From: Thiovibrio sp964588325
GTDB taxonomy: Bacteria; Desulfobacterota; Desulfobulbia; Desulfobulbales; Desulfurivibrionaceae
DNA: 64,000 bases
NCBI GenBank assembly: GCA_964588325.1
Contig: CAZPOR010000001.1
Coordinates: forward strand, 248,001 to 312,000
Reading direction: 5' to 3'
Shown here: piece by piece, positions 8,357-17,363 of the stretch
How positions within the stretch are numbered: position 1 is the stretch's first letter
Layout: every line of letters starts with the position of its first letter
Notes under the pieces: model-generated
The model's input: only the letters and a program-made list of their open reading frames with translations
Told to the model about the DNA's origin: nothing
Databases searched by the model: none
Made by a program: the position numbers and the translations under genes

Positions 8357-9676
8357 TTAGTCCGTGATCTCACATTTGCCCTGCTCGCATTCCACATCGG
8401 CGATCAGAACGCGGCTTTTGATCCCGGCCTTGTCCAGAGCGGCTTTGGCCATTTCCGCCCGGGCCCCGGTGGAGCAATGGATCAGCATCTCCTTGCCCTT
8501 GGGCAATTCGCCGACCCGTTTTTCGATTTCGTCCAGGGGGATATGCTTGGAGTTCTTGAGCACCCCGTCTTTCACCTCATCCGAGGTGCGGACATCCAGG
8601 ATGAGCTGATTGGCACCGTCATCCATGGCCTTTTTGAACTCGGCCAGGCCAACCTCGTTCTTGCCCAATTGCCGGACCCAGGAGATGGAGGCAGGGGTGG
8701 GGCCGGTGGCCAGCTTGTTGCCCTTGTTCGTCCAGGATGTAACCCCGCCCGGCCAGATGGAGCCGGTTTTGACGCCCCATTTTTTCATCAGGTTGTAGCC
8801 CTGCTGCGCCTCAAGAAAGGTGTTGGCATAGACCACGACAGGGGCTTTGATCGGGAGCGCGTCTTCTTTTGCGGGCAGAGAGGCCAGGGGGATGTTGTGC
8901 GCTTTGGGGATATGCCCTGCTTCGTATTCTTCCTTGGAGCGCAGATCAACCAGGACTATGTTGCCTGTTTGGACAAATTTTTCCGAGGCAGTGACGCTCT
9001 TGCCGGCTTTTTTCCAGCCGGGGATGCCTGCAAGCATGACGCGTACATCGGTGTGACCCATTTTTTTCGCCAGACCGGCGGATTTAGGGCTCATGCCTCA
9101 CGTGAAGCCCCCGCAATAGAAGATCAGGGTGGTCTTCTTCAGGCGGGCGTCGGCGGGCAGGTAGGCGTCGCCGGTTTCCATATGCACCGTGTCGGGAAGC
9201 GAGATGGCGGTGGGGATGTGTCCTTCGTGGTAGCGGGCGGCAGGCCGGGAATCGACCAGCACATAGTTGCCCTCGTCCGGCCCCATGGCAATGAGCTTGG
9301 CCAGTTCATCGACCTTCATCTCCGTTACCCCCGGCGGGAGAGTGGCGAGCTTGGGCTCGACGGAGGTGGCGAAGCGGTCCGCCCCGCGCAGTTCAAACTT
9401 GACGATCGCGGCCTCGCCTTCAACCGCGTGTTCCAAGCCCTTGGTTGTGTCGTCGAATTTGAGGAATTCGTTTTTGCCCTTCACCTCGACGGAGATGGTT
9501 TTTGCCTTGTTGGATTTGCCGGTGATCTTGCCGGTAAAGGCGTTGGCCTCCTGGGCTGCTGCCTGCGGGGCTGGGTCCGCCGCAAAGGCCGGCGAGCCGG
9601 AAAGGCCCGGGCCGCCCGCGAGAAGCCCGGTGATGAGCAGGAATGGAATCCATCTGCGTAACGGTGTGTTGTGCAT
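8357..9676 (-). CDS. Triple-rhodanese exported protein, probable selenoprotein (UGA = Sec193)
   Basis: Read through an in-frame TGA (9098-9100), this is one 439-residue protein. The ATG at 9676 has AAGGAG about 8 bases upstream; a signal peptide follows (RRWIPFLLITGLLAGG). Then come a small domain (45-100) and three rhodanese domains. Domain 1 (about 100-215) has the loop FYCGGFT-U-GMSPKSA, with Cys188 and the TGA five residues later, where relatives have a second Cys. Domain 2 has YANTFLEAQ at its active-site position, with no Cys, so it is probably inactive. Domain 3 has HCSTGARAE, a complete site. The tail has CEQGKC. The TGA is followed by a SECIS-like hairpin; frame, homology and domain layout continue unbroken across it. 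The part after TGA has no ribosome site of its own. Likely role: periplasmic sulfur or selenium transfer or redox (inference). Confidence 0.82.
9055..9100 (-). promoter_or_regulatory. UGA codon and bacterial SECIS-like element
   Basis: The TGA at 9098-9100 is followed, 21 bases later, by a hairpin CGCC (9077-9080)-GGTCT (9072-9076)-GGCG (9068-9071). GGTCT is the apical sequence recognised by SelB in the E. coli fdhF element, where the spacing is 18 bases. A lower stem can form between 9087-9092 (GAGCCC) and 9055-9059 (GGGTC), with an internal A-rich loop. No SelA/B/D genes or tRNA-Sec are in the window. Confidence 0.75.
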
Positions 9677-9771
9677 AATCGTTCTCCTTGAAAAAATGAT
9701 GATTATCCGGGTTGGTTCATGGGGCATTCGGTCCTGGTTTTCTCTGGTTTCCTCCCTGGTTGGTGTCCGTT

Positions 9772-10167
9772 TTATTGTTTCAGCCGGTGGTCCAGAGCCT
9801 CATGCACGCTCCGGAGCAGGGTCGCCGGTTCGAATGGCTTGGTGATGCAGGCGAGACAGCCGTGTTTTTTCAAGGCATCGCCCGTCGTGTCGCGGATATC
9901 TTCCGCCAGAACGAGATAGGGTATGGCAAAGGCGCTGGCGGACAGGGCGTGCATGAAGGCGGCGCATGCCTCCGGCGAGGCCGAATCGAGATCAACGATC
10001 AGCAAATCAACGGGATCCGGGGTGTTGTCCAAGGTCTTGAGCTGCGCAACGGCGTCCTCCGTGTTTTCCGCAAAGCTGACGCGGTAGTCCGCCTGTTTGA
10101 GCATGAGGCCGAGGCTGTGCTGCAGATTGGGCCTGTTTTCCGTGAGAAGGATGTGTTGTGTGGTCAT
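9772..10167 (-). CDS. Stand-alone response-regulator receiver domain
   Basis: 131 residues from the ATG at 10167, chosen for the GGAG five bases upstream (an upstream in-frame GTG at 10176 adds three residues). A single REC fold: hydrophobic strand ILLTEN, the phospho-acceptor region LLIVDLDSAS, and the switch Lys in CITKPFEP. The first acidic pair is replaced by TEN, so Mg2+ binding may be weaker than usual. No output domain. It sits between the rhodanese selenoprotein gene and the sigma-54 regulator; a partner kinase cannot be assigned. Confidence 0.72.
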   Translation of the reverse strand: MTTQHILLTENRPNLQHSLGLMLKQADYRVSFAENTEDAVAQLKTLDNTPDPVDLLIVDLDSASPEACAAFMHALSASAFAIPYLVLAEDIRDTTGDALKKHGCLACITKPFEPATLLRSVHEALDHRLKQ

Positions 10168-10350
10168 GCGCTCCACAGTGTAAAATTGTTTTGCTCACAA
10201 TAAGGGACTGACCATGCTTTCTTCTGTTAGAAGCAAGATGGGTGCCAGAGGTGGTGTTTTTGTGGTATGTGTTTGAAATTATTCTGAATGCTGTTTTCGG
10301 CGTGCAGGGGATTTTGGGCAATGGGGTGCAAGAAGATTTGCGCGAGAGAA

Positions 10351-10390
10351 CTGAGTGCAGAGTGCTTTGTGCTGAGAGCTGAGTGCTGAC
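10351..10390. repeat. Short low-complexity direct repeats (CTGAGTGC)
   Basis: CTGAGTGC occurs at 10351 and 10379 with degenerate GAGTGC and GTGCTGAG copies between, in the 235-base gap between the receiver gene and the sigma-54 regulator gene. Similar short intergenic arrays are common in GC-rich genomes. No hairpin or promoter is evident here. Confidence 0.45.
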
Positions 10391-10402
10391 GGCCGCTTTT
10401 TT

Positions 10403-11824
10403 TCACTCACCCCGGTCCGCCTGTTTGAGCCGCCAGTTAAGGGCCTGACGGGTAATGCCGAGCATCTCCGCGGCAATGGCCTGATTGCCGTTGGCTCGGT
10501 TCAGCGCCTCCAGCACCAGGAGATAGCTCGCCTCCTTGATGGAGGGAAGATGCGGGAGATCGGCAAACGGGGTCCGGGTTTCCGGGTGTTTTTTGACCTC
10601 TTCTTCCAGATTGGGTCTTCGGAGCCGGAGGTAGTCCTTGAAGGAATCCATGGACAGGGTCCGATTCTTGTGGGTGCTCATGGCGTCAAAGACCATGTTT
10701 TGGAGCTCCCGGATATTGCCGGGGAAATCATAGGTGCCCAGCAGGGAGATCAGTTCTTTGGGAAAGCTCGGTTTTTTCTTGTTGAGCCGGGCCGCCCCCT
10801 CCTCGAAGAAATGATCGACCAGCAGGGGCAGGTCGTCGAGCCTTTCCCTTAAGGGAGGGATGTGGATGCGGTGGGCATGGAGCCGGTAGTAGAGATCTTT
10901 GCGGAAACCGCCGTGTTCCTGCATCTCCTGGAGGTTCTGGTGGGTGGCGAAGATCATCCGGCAATCGGTGCGTTTGGGGATGTCCGAACCCAGGGGCAAA
11001 AACTCCCGTTCCTGGAGGAGGCGGAGCAGCTTGGTCTGGGAAAGCTGGGAAAGGTCGCCGATTTCATCCAAAAACAGGGTGCCCCCCGCGGCCTGCTCGA
11101 TGAGCCCCCGCCGGGTCTGGTCCGCCCCGGTGAAGGCCCCTTTCTTGTGGCCGAACAGCGTGTCAGAGAACATGGTGTCGTCGAGGCCCGCCACATTGAC
11201 CGGGACAAACTCGCCCCGCCGTTTGCTCAGCACATGCAAGGCCTGGGCGATAAGCTCCTTGCCTACCCCGGTTTCGCCGGAGATCAGCACCGGTTCGCTG
11301 GTGTAGGCAATGGACTCCATGTATTGGAAGATGGAGCGCATGCCCTTGTTGTGGGTGGTGATCCGGCTGAAGGCCTCGGGGCGGTCCAGCTTGTCCTTGA
11401 GGAAATGTTCCTTGAGCAGGTCGTTTTCCAGGCGCAACCGGCTCAGGTCAACGGCGCGCTGCACCCCGGCGATGAGGCGGGTCTCTTCGCTGACCTTGGT
11501 GTAGTAGTCAAAGGCCCCGAGTTTCATGCACCGCACCGCGGTGTCCACCAGATCGAGACCGGTGATGATGATCACCGGGATCTGCGGGTGTTCGCGCACG
11601 ATCTGCGGCAGCAATTCTTCTCCCGAGAGATGGGGCATGGTGAGATCCAGAACGATCACCCCGATATCCTCGGCGGCCAGGGTTTCCATGACTGTGCGGC
11701 TGTCGGCGCAGCAGCGGATATTGCTCAGGCCCACGGAGCGCAGGGTCAGGCTGAAGCTGTGCAGCCAGGCCTCTTCATCGTCAACCAGCAGGATGGGCCG
11801 AAACGGGGAAAGCTGTTTGTCCAT
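10403..11824 (-). CDS. Sigma-54-dependent response regulator (NtrC family)
   Basis: 473 residues from the ATG at 11824, with AGGAGG upstream; in-frame sequence further upstream runs into the kinase gene and is not coding. REC (8-125) has Asp60 and Lys110. The AAA+ domain (about 150-375) has Walker A GETGVGKE (183-190), the sigma-54 contact loop GAFTGA (229-234), and Walker B LFLDEIGD. The C-terminal Fis-type HTH (447-468) reads NQAIAAEMLGITRQALNWRL. It activates RpoN promoters when phosphorylated. The cognate kinase gene ends 55 bases upstream, so this is a two-component operon; targets are unknown. Confidence 0.93.
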   Translation of the reverse strand: MDKQLSPFRPILLVDDEEAWLHSFSLTLRSVGLSNIRCCADSRTVMETLAAEDIGVIVLDLTMPHLSGEELLPQIVREHPQIPVIIITGLDLVDTAVRCMKLGAFDYYTKVSEETRLIAGVQRAVDLSRLRLENDLLKEHFLKDKLDRPEAFSRITTHNKGMRSIFQYMESIAYTSEPVLISGETGVGKELIAQALHVLSKRRGEFVPVNVAGLDDTMFSDTLFGHKKGAFTGADQTRRGLIEQAAGGTLFLDEIGDLSQLSQTKLLRLLQEREFLPLGSDIPKRTDCRMIFATHQNLQEMQEHGGFRKDLYYRLHAHRIHIPPLRERLDDLPLLVDHFFEEGAARLNKKKPSFPKELISLLGTYDFPGNIRELQNMVFDAMSTHKNRTLSMDSFKDYLRLRRPNLEEEVKKHPETRTPFADLPHLPSIKEASYLLVLEALNRANGNQAIAAEMLGITRQALNWRLKQADRGE

Positions 11825-11879
11825 GGAAAAAATCCTCCTGAAAATTCCTGCCGCAAGCCGGGCAGGCGTGCCGCATACC

Positions 11880-14240
11880 CTACCCGGCTTGCTCCATTTT
11901 GTCACCCGGCTTTGGAGGGGAGAGGGCCGATGCTTTCTCCCGCCAGGCCGGAAAGGAGATCGTCGCGGTGGTGCCTGCTGCCGGGCTTGAGGCAAAGCGC
12001 AGTCTGCCCTGGTGTTCCTTGATGATCCCGGCGGAAACCGAGAGGCCGAGGCCGGTGCCGCCGTATGACCGCTTGGTGGTGAAGAAGGGATCGGTGATCT
12101 GATTGATGATCTCTTGGGCGATGCCGGTGCCCTGATCGTGGACGCGCACCTCCACTTCGTCGTTGTCCGCGTCATAGCGGGAGGCGATGGCTATGGCCGC
12201 CTCCGGATTGGCCAGGGCCTCGCAACTGTTCTGGATCAGGTTGATCAGCACCTGCTCCAGCCGCTGCCTGTTGCCCCGGATGGGCGGCAGGTTGGGCGCC
12301 AGATCGGTGCTGAAGTTCCGGGTGGCGTTCTTGATTTTGTTGTGGTTGAGGCGCACCGCCGCTTTGGCGATCTCGTTGATCTCCACCGGTTCCATGTGGC
12401 GGCTGGTGTCCTGCCGGGCATAATCCTTGAGATCATGGACAATATTCTTGATCCGTCGGGCGCTTTCCTCCAGTTCGAGGAAAAGGCGGGGGATCTGCTC
12501 GCACATCTCGCTGTATTGCAGGCCGGCAATGAGAAAGTCGCCGTGTTCGCGGTAGTATTCGTCGAGAATCGGCTTGGCGCTTTCCCAGGCCTTGAAGAGC
12601 ATGGAGGTGTTCAGCATGGCGATGCTGTTGGGGTTGTTGATCTCATGGGCCACCCCGGAGATGAGCACCCCCAGAGAGATCATCTTGTCCGCCTGGACCA
12701 ACTGCTGCTGCTGGAGCCTGGTTTCGTCCTCGGCCCGCCTGCGTTCGGTGATGTCCCGGATGATCCAGATGGAGTTCCATTTATCCTTGATCCGGGCCTC
12801 GGAAAGCGAAAGCTCGATGGGCAGTTCCGAACCGTCCTTGCGTCTGGTGATCAGCTCGATGGTTTCGCGGATGGGTCCGTCGCTCATCGGTTTTTCCGCG
12901 ACCGCATCCCGCTGGCCGGATTCGGAAAGACGCGGGGAGATCAGGGTGTGGATCGGCTTGCCCAGGGCCTCGGTCGCGGAAAAACCGAAGATCTCGGCGG
13001 CGGCCTCGTTCCAGTAGGAAATATTGCCGTGGTGGTCCATCATGGCGATGGCGTCCTGGGCCGAGGCGGTGAGGTTTCTGAATTTGTCCTCGCTCTGGCG
13101 CAGGTCGGCTTCCGCCTCCTGCTGCCGGGCACGGGTGATCGCATAGCGGCTGGCCAGGGTGGTGAGCTCCTCAGCCAGGTTGACCACCTCGCGGGGGCCG
13201 GTCCAGTTGAATTGCACGTTTTCCTGCCCCTTGTTCAGGATGGAGTCCAGGCCGGTGAGGATGGCGTCCTTGATCCGGTCGATTTTTTTGGCGATGGCGT
13301 TGGCAATGAGCGAAACGATGACCGCGATGGTGATGACGATCCCGACGATGTTATAGATCAGGGAAAGCTTCCATTCCCTGGCCGCGCTGCGATCCACCGG
13401 CGTGCCCAGCCACAGGGCCGGGGGAAGATTGTCGTTGAAAATGAGCGGCAGCCAGATAAGGCTTTGGTCGGAGCCGCTCTCCCAGACAAAGGGGCGGTTA
13501 TCCGCAAGATGGGAGGCAAGATTGGGGAAAAGGGCAAGAAGGTCGGCGCCGGGAGTGACCGGGTGCATCGGGTCCAGATCGGGAAAGGTGGCCGGGGCAT
13601 GGGCAATGAAGCCAGCGGGCGTTATCCAGCAGGCATCGGCATGGGCATCGAGGAACAGACCCGGGGCAAGATCCAGGATGAGCACCCCGGCCGCGGCGTC
13701 CTCCGCGCCGGGAAGAGGGGTCGCAAGACTCAGGCGGATGGCGGCGGGATCGGTCTGATCCCCGGTCAGGAGCGTGTCGACCTCGGATTTTTTGAGCGCC
13801 AGCCCTTTTTGGAGGAGCAGGGATTGCGCCTCGGCCTGTGCCGATCCGGTGGGGGCGGCTTCCAGGGAATCGCTGTTTCTGCGGAGGGAAATCAGTTGGT
13901 TGCCCGAGGGATCGAGCAGGCGAACGCCGAGGATCATTTTTTCCGTGTTCAACTGGCCCATGAGCAACTCTGCGAGGCGTTGACGGCCGGCAGGGTCCAG
14001 GGAGGAGGGAGTGAGCCCGGCGCTCAGGGGGGGGGCGGCTGCCTGGAGGAGGCTTTTTTTTATGCATTTCACCCTGGCGTTGAGGGAAACAAAGCTGCTT
14101 TCGGCAGCGGCGGCGGTCCGTTTTGTTTCCACTGTTTCGTGCTGGTTGATGTGGGCGCGAAGATTGACTCCCACCAGGGTGAGGATGGGCAGGATGCCAA
14201 GGGCAAGGAGGATGATGAAGATGATGGTCCGCAGTTTCAT
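11880..14240 (-). CDS. Membrane sensor histidine kinase with large periplasmic domain
   Basis: 786 residues from the ATG at 14240 (MKLRTIIF), preferred because the first transmembrane helix then starts at residue 7. TM1 7-26; periplasmic region about 30-292, probably a double-Cache-type sensor (family inferred from size and layout); TM2 294-315; linker; PAS 388-500; HisKA with phospho-His532 in GVAHEINNPNSIA; HATPase with DQGTGI and GTGLGLS motifs. Partner of the sigma-54 regulator encoded directly downstream. The HEINNP box and this pairing are typical of NtrB/AtoS/ZraS-type sensors. The ligand cannot be read. Confidence 0.9.
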   Translation of the reverse strand: MKLRTIIFIILLALGILPILTLVGVNLRAHINQHETVETKRTAAAAESSFVSLNARVKCIKKSLLQAAAPPLSAGLTPSSLDPAGRQRLAELLMGQLNTEKMILGVRLLDPSGNQLISLRRNSDSLEAAPTGSAQAEAQSLLLQKGLALKKSEVDTLLTGDQTDPAAIRLSLATPLPGAEDAAAGVLILDLAPGLFLDAHADACWITPAGFIAHAPATFPDLDPMHPVTPGADLLALFPNLASHLADNRPFVWESGSDQSLIWLPLIFNDNLPPALWLGTPVDRSAAREWKLSLIYNIVGIVITIAVIVSLIANAIAKKIDRIKDAILTGLDSILNKGQENVQFNWTGPREVVNLAEELTTLASRYAITRARQQEAEADLRQSEDKFRNLTASAQDAIAMMDHHGNISYWNEAAAEIFGFSATEALGKPIHTLISPRLSESGQRDAVAEKPMSDGPIRETIELITRRKDGSELPIELSLSEARIKDKWNSIWIIRDITERRRAEDETRLQQQQLVQADKMISLGVLISGVAHEINNPNSIAMLNTSMLFKAWESAKPILDEYYREHGDFLIAGLQYSEMCEQIPRLFLELEESARRIKNIVHDLKDYARQDTSRHMEPVEINEIAKAAVRLNHNKIKNATRNFSTDLAPNLPPIRGNRQRLEQVLINLIQNSCEALANPEAAIAIASRYDADNDEVEVRVHDQGTGIAQEIINQITDPFFTTKRSYGGTGLGLSVSAGIIKEHQGRLRFASSPAAGTTATISFPAWREKASALSPPKPGDKMEQAG

Positions 14241-14332
14241 GGGAGGCCTTGGCTCTGATTTTTGTTGCCTAACGGGCATTGCCCTGTTTTTTTGTGAGAA
14301 AGCGAAGCATTTTTCAACGGAGGGATAGTAGC

Positions 14333-14593
14333 ATGAAAGACATTTTGATTGCAATCACCGGGGCGAACCTTGATTGTGAAATGGCCCGGAGCATGGCGAA
14401 AATCATTGCCCGGCAAGGGAACGATGAAACCGATTGCCTGGCCTGGTCTGATGCGCGCCGGCACAGCCATTCTCCGGGCTGCGTGCAGTGCGAGATCAAG
14501 GGAAAGCCGGGTTGGGAGGTGTATGGCGAGAATCATGGCGGGCGGCTGAAGATCATCTTCAACGACGGAGAATATGTGTTCATCCATAGCTAG
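14333..14593 (+). CDS. Small AF1514-like protein of unknown function
   Basis: 86 residues; ATG at 14333 with GGAGGGA about 8 bases upstream. Short alpha/beta protein with HSHSPGCVQCEI in the middle (Cys50, Cys53 and neighbouring His), then KPGWEVYGENHGG and a C-terminal FNDGEYVFIHS. The pattern recalls the AF1514 family seen in sulfate reducers and archaea; recognition is from memory and tentative. The Cys/His cluster could bind a metal. It is divergent from the kinase gene and convergent with the next lipoprotein gene. Confidence 0.6.
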   Translation: MKDILIAITGANLDCEMARSMAKIIARQGNDETDCLAWSDARRHSHSPGCVQCEIKGKPGWEVYGENHGGRLKIIFNDGEYVFIHS

Positions 14594-14596
14594 GGC

Positions 14597-16450
14597 TCAT
14601 GGTCCCCGTCCGGTTTCCGCTTCCAGCATTGCCGCCAGCCCCCGGCGGAAGAGGATTCGCTTCGCTTCCCAGGGCGCCTCCGCAAAGGTCATCCCTCTGC
14701 CGAAATCCCTGTCTTCGAGCCGGTAGCACCAGAAGCCGTTGGCAACCCGCATGACTCGGCTGATTTCCTGCGGGAGCAGTTGGGCAAGCTCCTGATCCTG
14801 GGGATCGAGCAGGTCGAGAAAACGGGGGGCAAGCAGGCCGCCCATGGTTTTGCTTCCGTCCTGGGACAGCTCTTCAGCCACAGCGGCCAGCCCTTCCCCG
14901 GCCAGCAGGCGCGACCGGGCTTTTTCACAGGCGGTTTCCTGCTCCTGCCAACGGGCGGGGCTGTCCATGGGGCTGGCGTAGCGAAAAATACCGCCCATGG
15001 TGAGGCGCTCCGGCACAGTGATCAGGCCGCTTTTCAGTTGGGTGAGGGTTTTGGGGATGCTGTGTTGCCGGGCATGGTCATACTCCTGCAAGCGCAAGGC
15101 CAGTTTGGCCTCCAGGCCGTTTTTCGGGGGGTGTCCGCCCAGGGCCTTGCCGGCGATGTTTTTCAGGGCAGGCATGTTCGGGGGAAGAAGCTCGGGCGGG
15201 GCGGAGGCAAGGGTTCCAGTTTCGACCGGCTCGGCTTCGGAGGCAGGAGACGGACGGGGAACCCGCACCGCCTCGGCCTCGGCCAAAGCAGTATTTCTTT
15301 TCAGGAGATGCCCCAGGCTGAAAAGGGCGACCCCCTCATAGCCGTTTTCTCCGGCGATCCGCGCCTCCCTGCCGAGTTGGGCGGAGTTTTTGCCTAAAGC
15401 GCCCAGTCCGGCCCAGAGGCTGACCTGTGAGGGACGGGGGGTGGCCGCGCTAATCTCCCGGAGCTGGGCGCTTACCCGGCCGGGATCCCCGAAATAGGCC
15501 ATCGGGTACAGTCTGTCCACCAGCCCTTCCGCGGCCCAGGCCTGGTATTCCTGGCCGTTTTCCAGATAGGCGGCCGCGGGCTCGGGAAAGACGGCAACGG
15601 AAAGGACTGTCCCGGTTGCGCCGCTGCGATCCACAACCTGCCGGACCTCCCGGACAAGCTGAGTGACCTGGCCTGCGCGGAACTCGTTCCAGAACAGCGC
15701 TGCCGTGGTAAGCACCCGGTCCGTCGGCGACTGCCTCCCCTCAAGCCAGTCGGTCACGGTTCCAGCGTTGATTCGCTCCGGCAGGAGCCTGGGGTCAACT
15801 CCATGGAATCGTTCAAATTGTTCGGCAATCGAGTCGCTTTTCCCGTAGCCTGGGCCAGGGTAGCGGATGAAGTCAAGATGGATTCCCGTCACCGGGTATC
15901 GGTCCAGCAGTTCCCGGACCACCCTGACAAACAGGGCGCGGTATTCCGCGGAAGCCGGGTCGGCATAGCTGCCTTCGATCCAGCCCAGCCGTTTTTCCCG
16001 GGCGGAATAGCCGGAAACCGGCCGTCCGGTGTTGTCGGAGAGGATCCAGGGCTGACCGGGGTGTCCGGGATGGTCAGGGGATTCCGGCGGGGTGTCGCCG
16101 CCCCAGAGATAAAAAACATTGAGCCAGGCATGAAGGGGCAGGGGGGCGCACTCCATGAGCAACTGCGCCAGGGGGTCGAAATCCGCCGGAGCCTGGGCCA
16201 GATTTCCGGCCCGGGGCGCGAGGTCGCTTCGGTACAGGGCGTCGGCCCGCCCCCGGACCTGTACCAGCAGGTGGTCAAGCCCTGCCTGCTTCGCCTGCGG
16301 GCAGAGGGCGGTAATCTTCGCCGGGCTGTCCAGATCGAAACGGGTCACCCAGGCTGCGGTTCGCAGCCGTGGGGCGCAGGCCGGGACGAGAAGCAGCAGG
16401 GCCAGGGCTGGGAGCAGGGCGTGCAGGGAGCTTGGTCGTGGGCTTGGCAT
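14597..16450 (-). CDS. Lipoprotein with glycosidase-like (GHL10) domain and parvulin-like domain
   Basis: 617 residues. Lipoprotein signal with lipobox LVPAC (Cys25). Residues about 30-350 match the family 10-like glycosyl hydrolase barrel (YddW/GHL10): RTAAWVTRFDLDSPAKI, HAWLNVFYLWG, GIHLDFIRYPGPGYG and YPMAYFGDPG are recognisable strand ends. After a Pro-rich linker, residues 477-582 resemble a parvulin-type PPIase: KARSRLLAGEGLAAVAEELS, SKTMGGLLAPRF, LPQEISRVMRVANGFWCYRLED. Probably envelope-attached, acting on peptidoglycan or glycans; the second domain may be a chaperone or only a fold. I know of no established protein with this combination. Confidence 0.7.
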   Translation of the reverse strand: MPSPRPSSLHALLPALALLLLVPACAPRLRTAAWVTRFDLDSPAKITALCPQAKQAGLDHLLVQVRGRADALYRSDLAPRAGNLAQAPADFDPLAQLLMECAPLPLHAWLNVFYLWGGDTPPESPDHPGHPGQPWILSDNTGRPVSGYSAREKRLGWIEGSYADPASAEYRALFVRVVRELLDRYPVTGIHLDFIRYPGPGYGKSDSIAEQFERFHGVDPRLLPERINAGTVTDWLEGRQSPTDRVLTTAALFWNEFRAGQVTQLVREVRQVVDRSGATGTVLSVAVFPEPAAAYLENGQEYQAWAAEGLVDRLYPMAYFGDPGRVSAQLREISAATPRPSQVSLWAGLGALGKNSAQLGREARIAGENGYEGVALFSLGHLLKRNTALAEAEAVRVPRPSPASEAEPVETGTLASAPPELLPPNMPALKNIAGKALGGHPPKNGLEAKLALRLQEYDHARQHSIPKTLTQLKSGLITVPERLTMGGIFRYASPMDSPARWQEQETACEKARSRLLAGEGLAAVAEELSQDGSKTMGGLLAPRFLDLLDPQDQELAQLLPQEISRVMRVANGFWCYRLEDRDFGRGMTFAEAPWEAKRILFRRGLAAMLEAETGRGP

Positions 16451-16565
16451 CCAGGTTGACCTTTTGGCGGCAGGATGGTACTTTACGCGATCGTTTCAGG
16501 CATGGAAGGGCCATGCCGCCCACTGTATTGTTACCGCGCTGCCCGCATATTGCACCAGGAAAAAA

Positions 16566-17339
16566 ATGATGACCGACCTGAAAAAATTCCCCGAAGGCAT
16601 GCAGCCCCTGGGCGACTCTCCGTTTCCCTTTGCCTGTACCCCCGAGGTTTCCTGCTTCACCCGCTGCTGCCGGAAGTTGACCCTTTTTCTCTATCCCTAC
16701 GACCTCATCCGGTTGAAAAAAAGGCTGGGGATCACCTCGGAGGAGTTGCTCAACACATACACCGGCGTGGCCCAGGGGGCCAACCCGCTCTTCCCCGCCA
16801 TTGTCATGCGGATGCGGGATGACGCGGAAAACAGTTGCCCGTTTCTCGATCCGCAACGGGGGTGCCTGGTGTATGAGGATCGTCCTTCCGCTTGCCGCAC
16901 CTATCCCCTGGAACGGGCCATTGACCGCAAACCGGAGCGGGGCCAGCCCCGGGCCTACTATTTCATGACCGATCACGCATACTGCCTGGGGCATCGGGAG
17001 AAAAAGGAATGGACGGTGAAGGAATGGCTCCGCGACCAGCAGTTGATCTATTACAACGCCATGGACGATCTCTGGGCCGAGATGGACACCCTTTTTTCCT
17101 CAAACCCCTGGCAGAGCGAAGGCGCGGCCGGCCCCCGGCAGCAGTTGGCCTTCATGGTCTGCTACAATATCGACCGTTTCCGCCAGTATGTGGCCGAGCA
17201 CAACCTGCTCAACCTCTACCGGTTGGACAAATCCCGCAAACGCCTCATCGAGACCGATGACGAGGCCCTGCTCACCTTTGGTTACGATTGGCTCAAGCTG
17301 GTGCTCGGCAACAAGCCCACTCTCCAGTTGAAGCGATAA
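16566..17339 (+). CDS. YkgJ-family cysteine-cluster protein
   Basis: 257 residues; ATG at 16566, followed by a second ATG, with AGGA just upstream. Family signature: Cys pairs in FACTPEVSCFTRCCRKL, then NSCPFLDPQRGCLVYEDRPSACRTYPL, and a later YCLGH. These Cys residues are thought to bind zinc or an iron-sulfur cluster; function is unproven, and family members are often near metal or redox genes. It lies 24 bases before the DUF2914 gene, so they may be co-transcribed. Confidence 0.82.
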   Translation: MMTDLKKFPEGMQPLGDSPFPFACTPEVSCFTRCCRKLTLFLYPYDLIRLKKRLGITSEELLNTYTGVAQGANPLFPAIVMRMRDDAENSCPFLDPQRGCLVYEDRPSACRTYPLERAIDRKPERGQPRAYYFMTDHAYCLGHREKKEWTVKEWLRDQQLIYYNAMDDLWAEMDTLFSSNPWQSEGAAGPRQQLAFMVCYNIDRFRQYVAEHNLLNLYRLDKSRKRLIETDDEALLTFGYDWLKLVLGNKPTLQLKR

Positions 17340-17363
17340 GGCAACGGGCAACTCCTTGCCTTG

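Noticed and set aside
8357..9094. A separate gene starting at ATG 9094, or a pseudogene broken by the TGA
   Set aside because: There is no ribosome site before that ATG, it begins in the middle of a rhodanese active-site loop, the frame is intact, and a SECIS-like hairpin follows the TGA.
11825..12175. N-terminal extension of the sigma-54 regulator
   Set aside because: It would run into the kinase gene in another frame; the receiver domain and a strong AGGAGG support the start at 11824.
12114..14258. 714-codon open frame on the + strand opposite the sensor kinase
   Set aside because: Shadow of the kinase gene; composition is Gly/Asp-rich antisense type with no domain.
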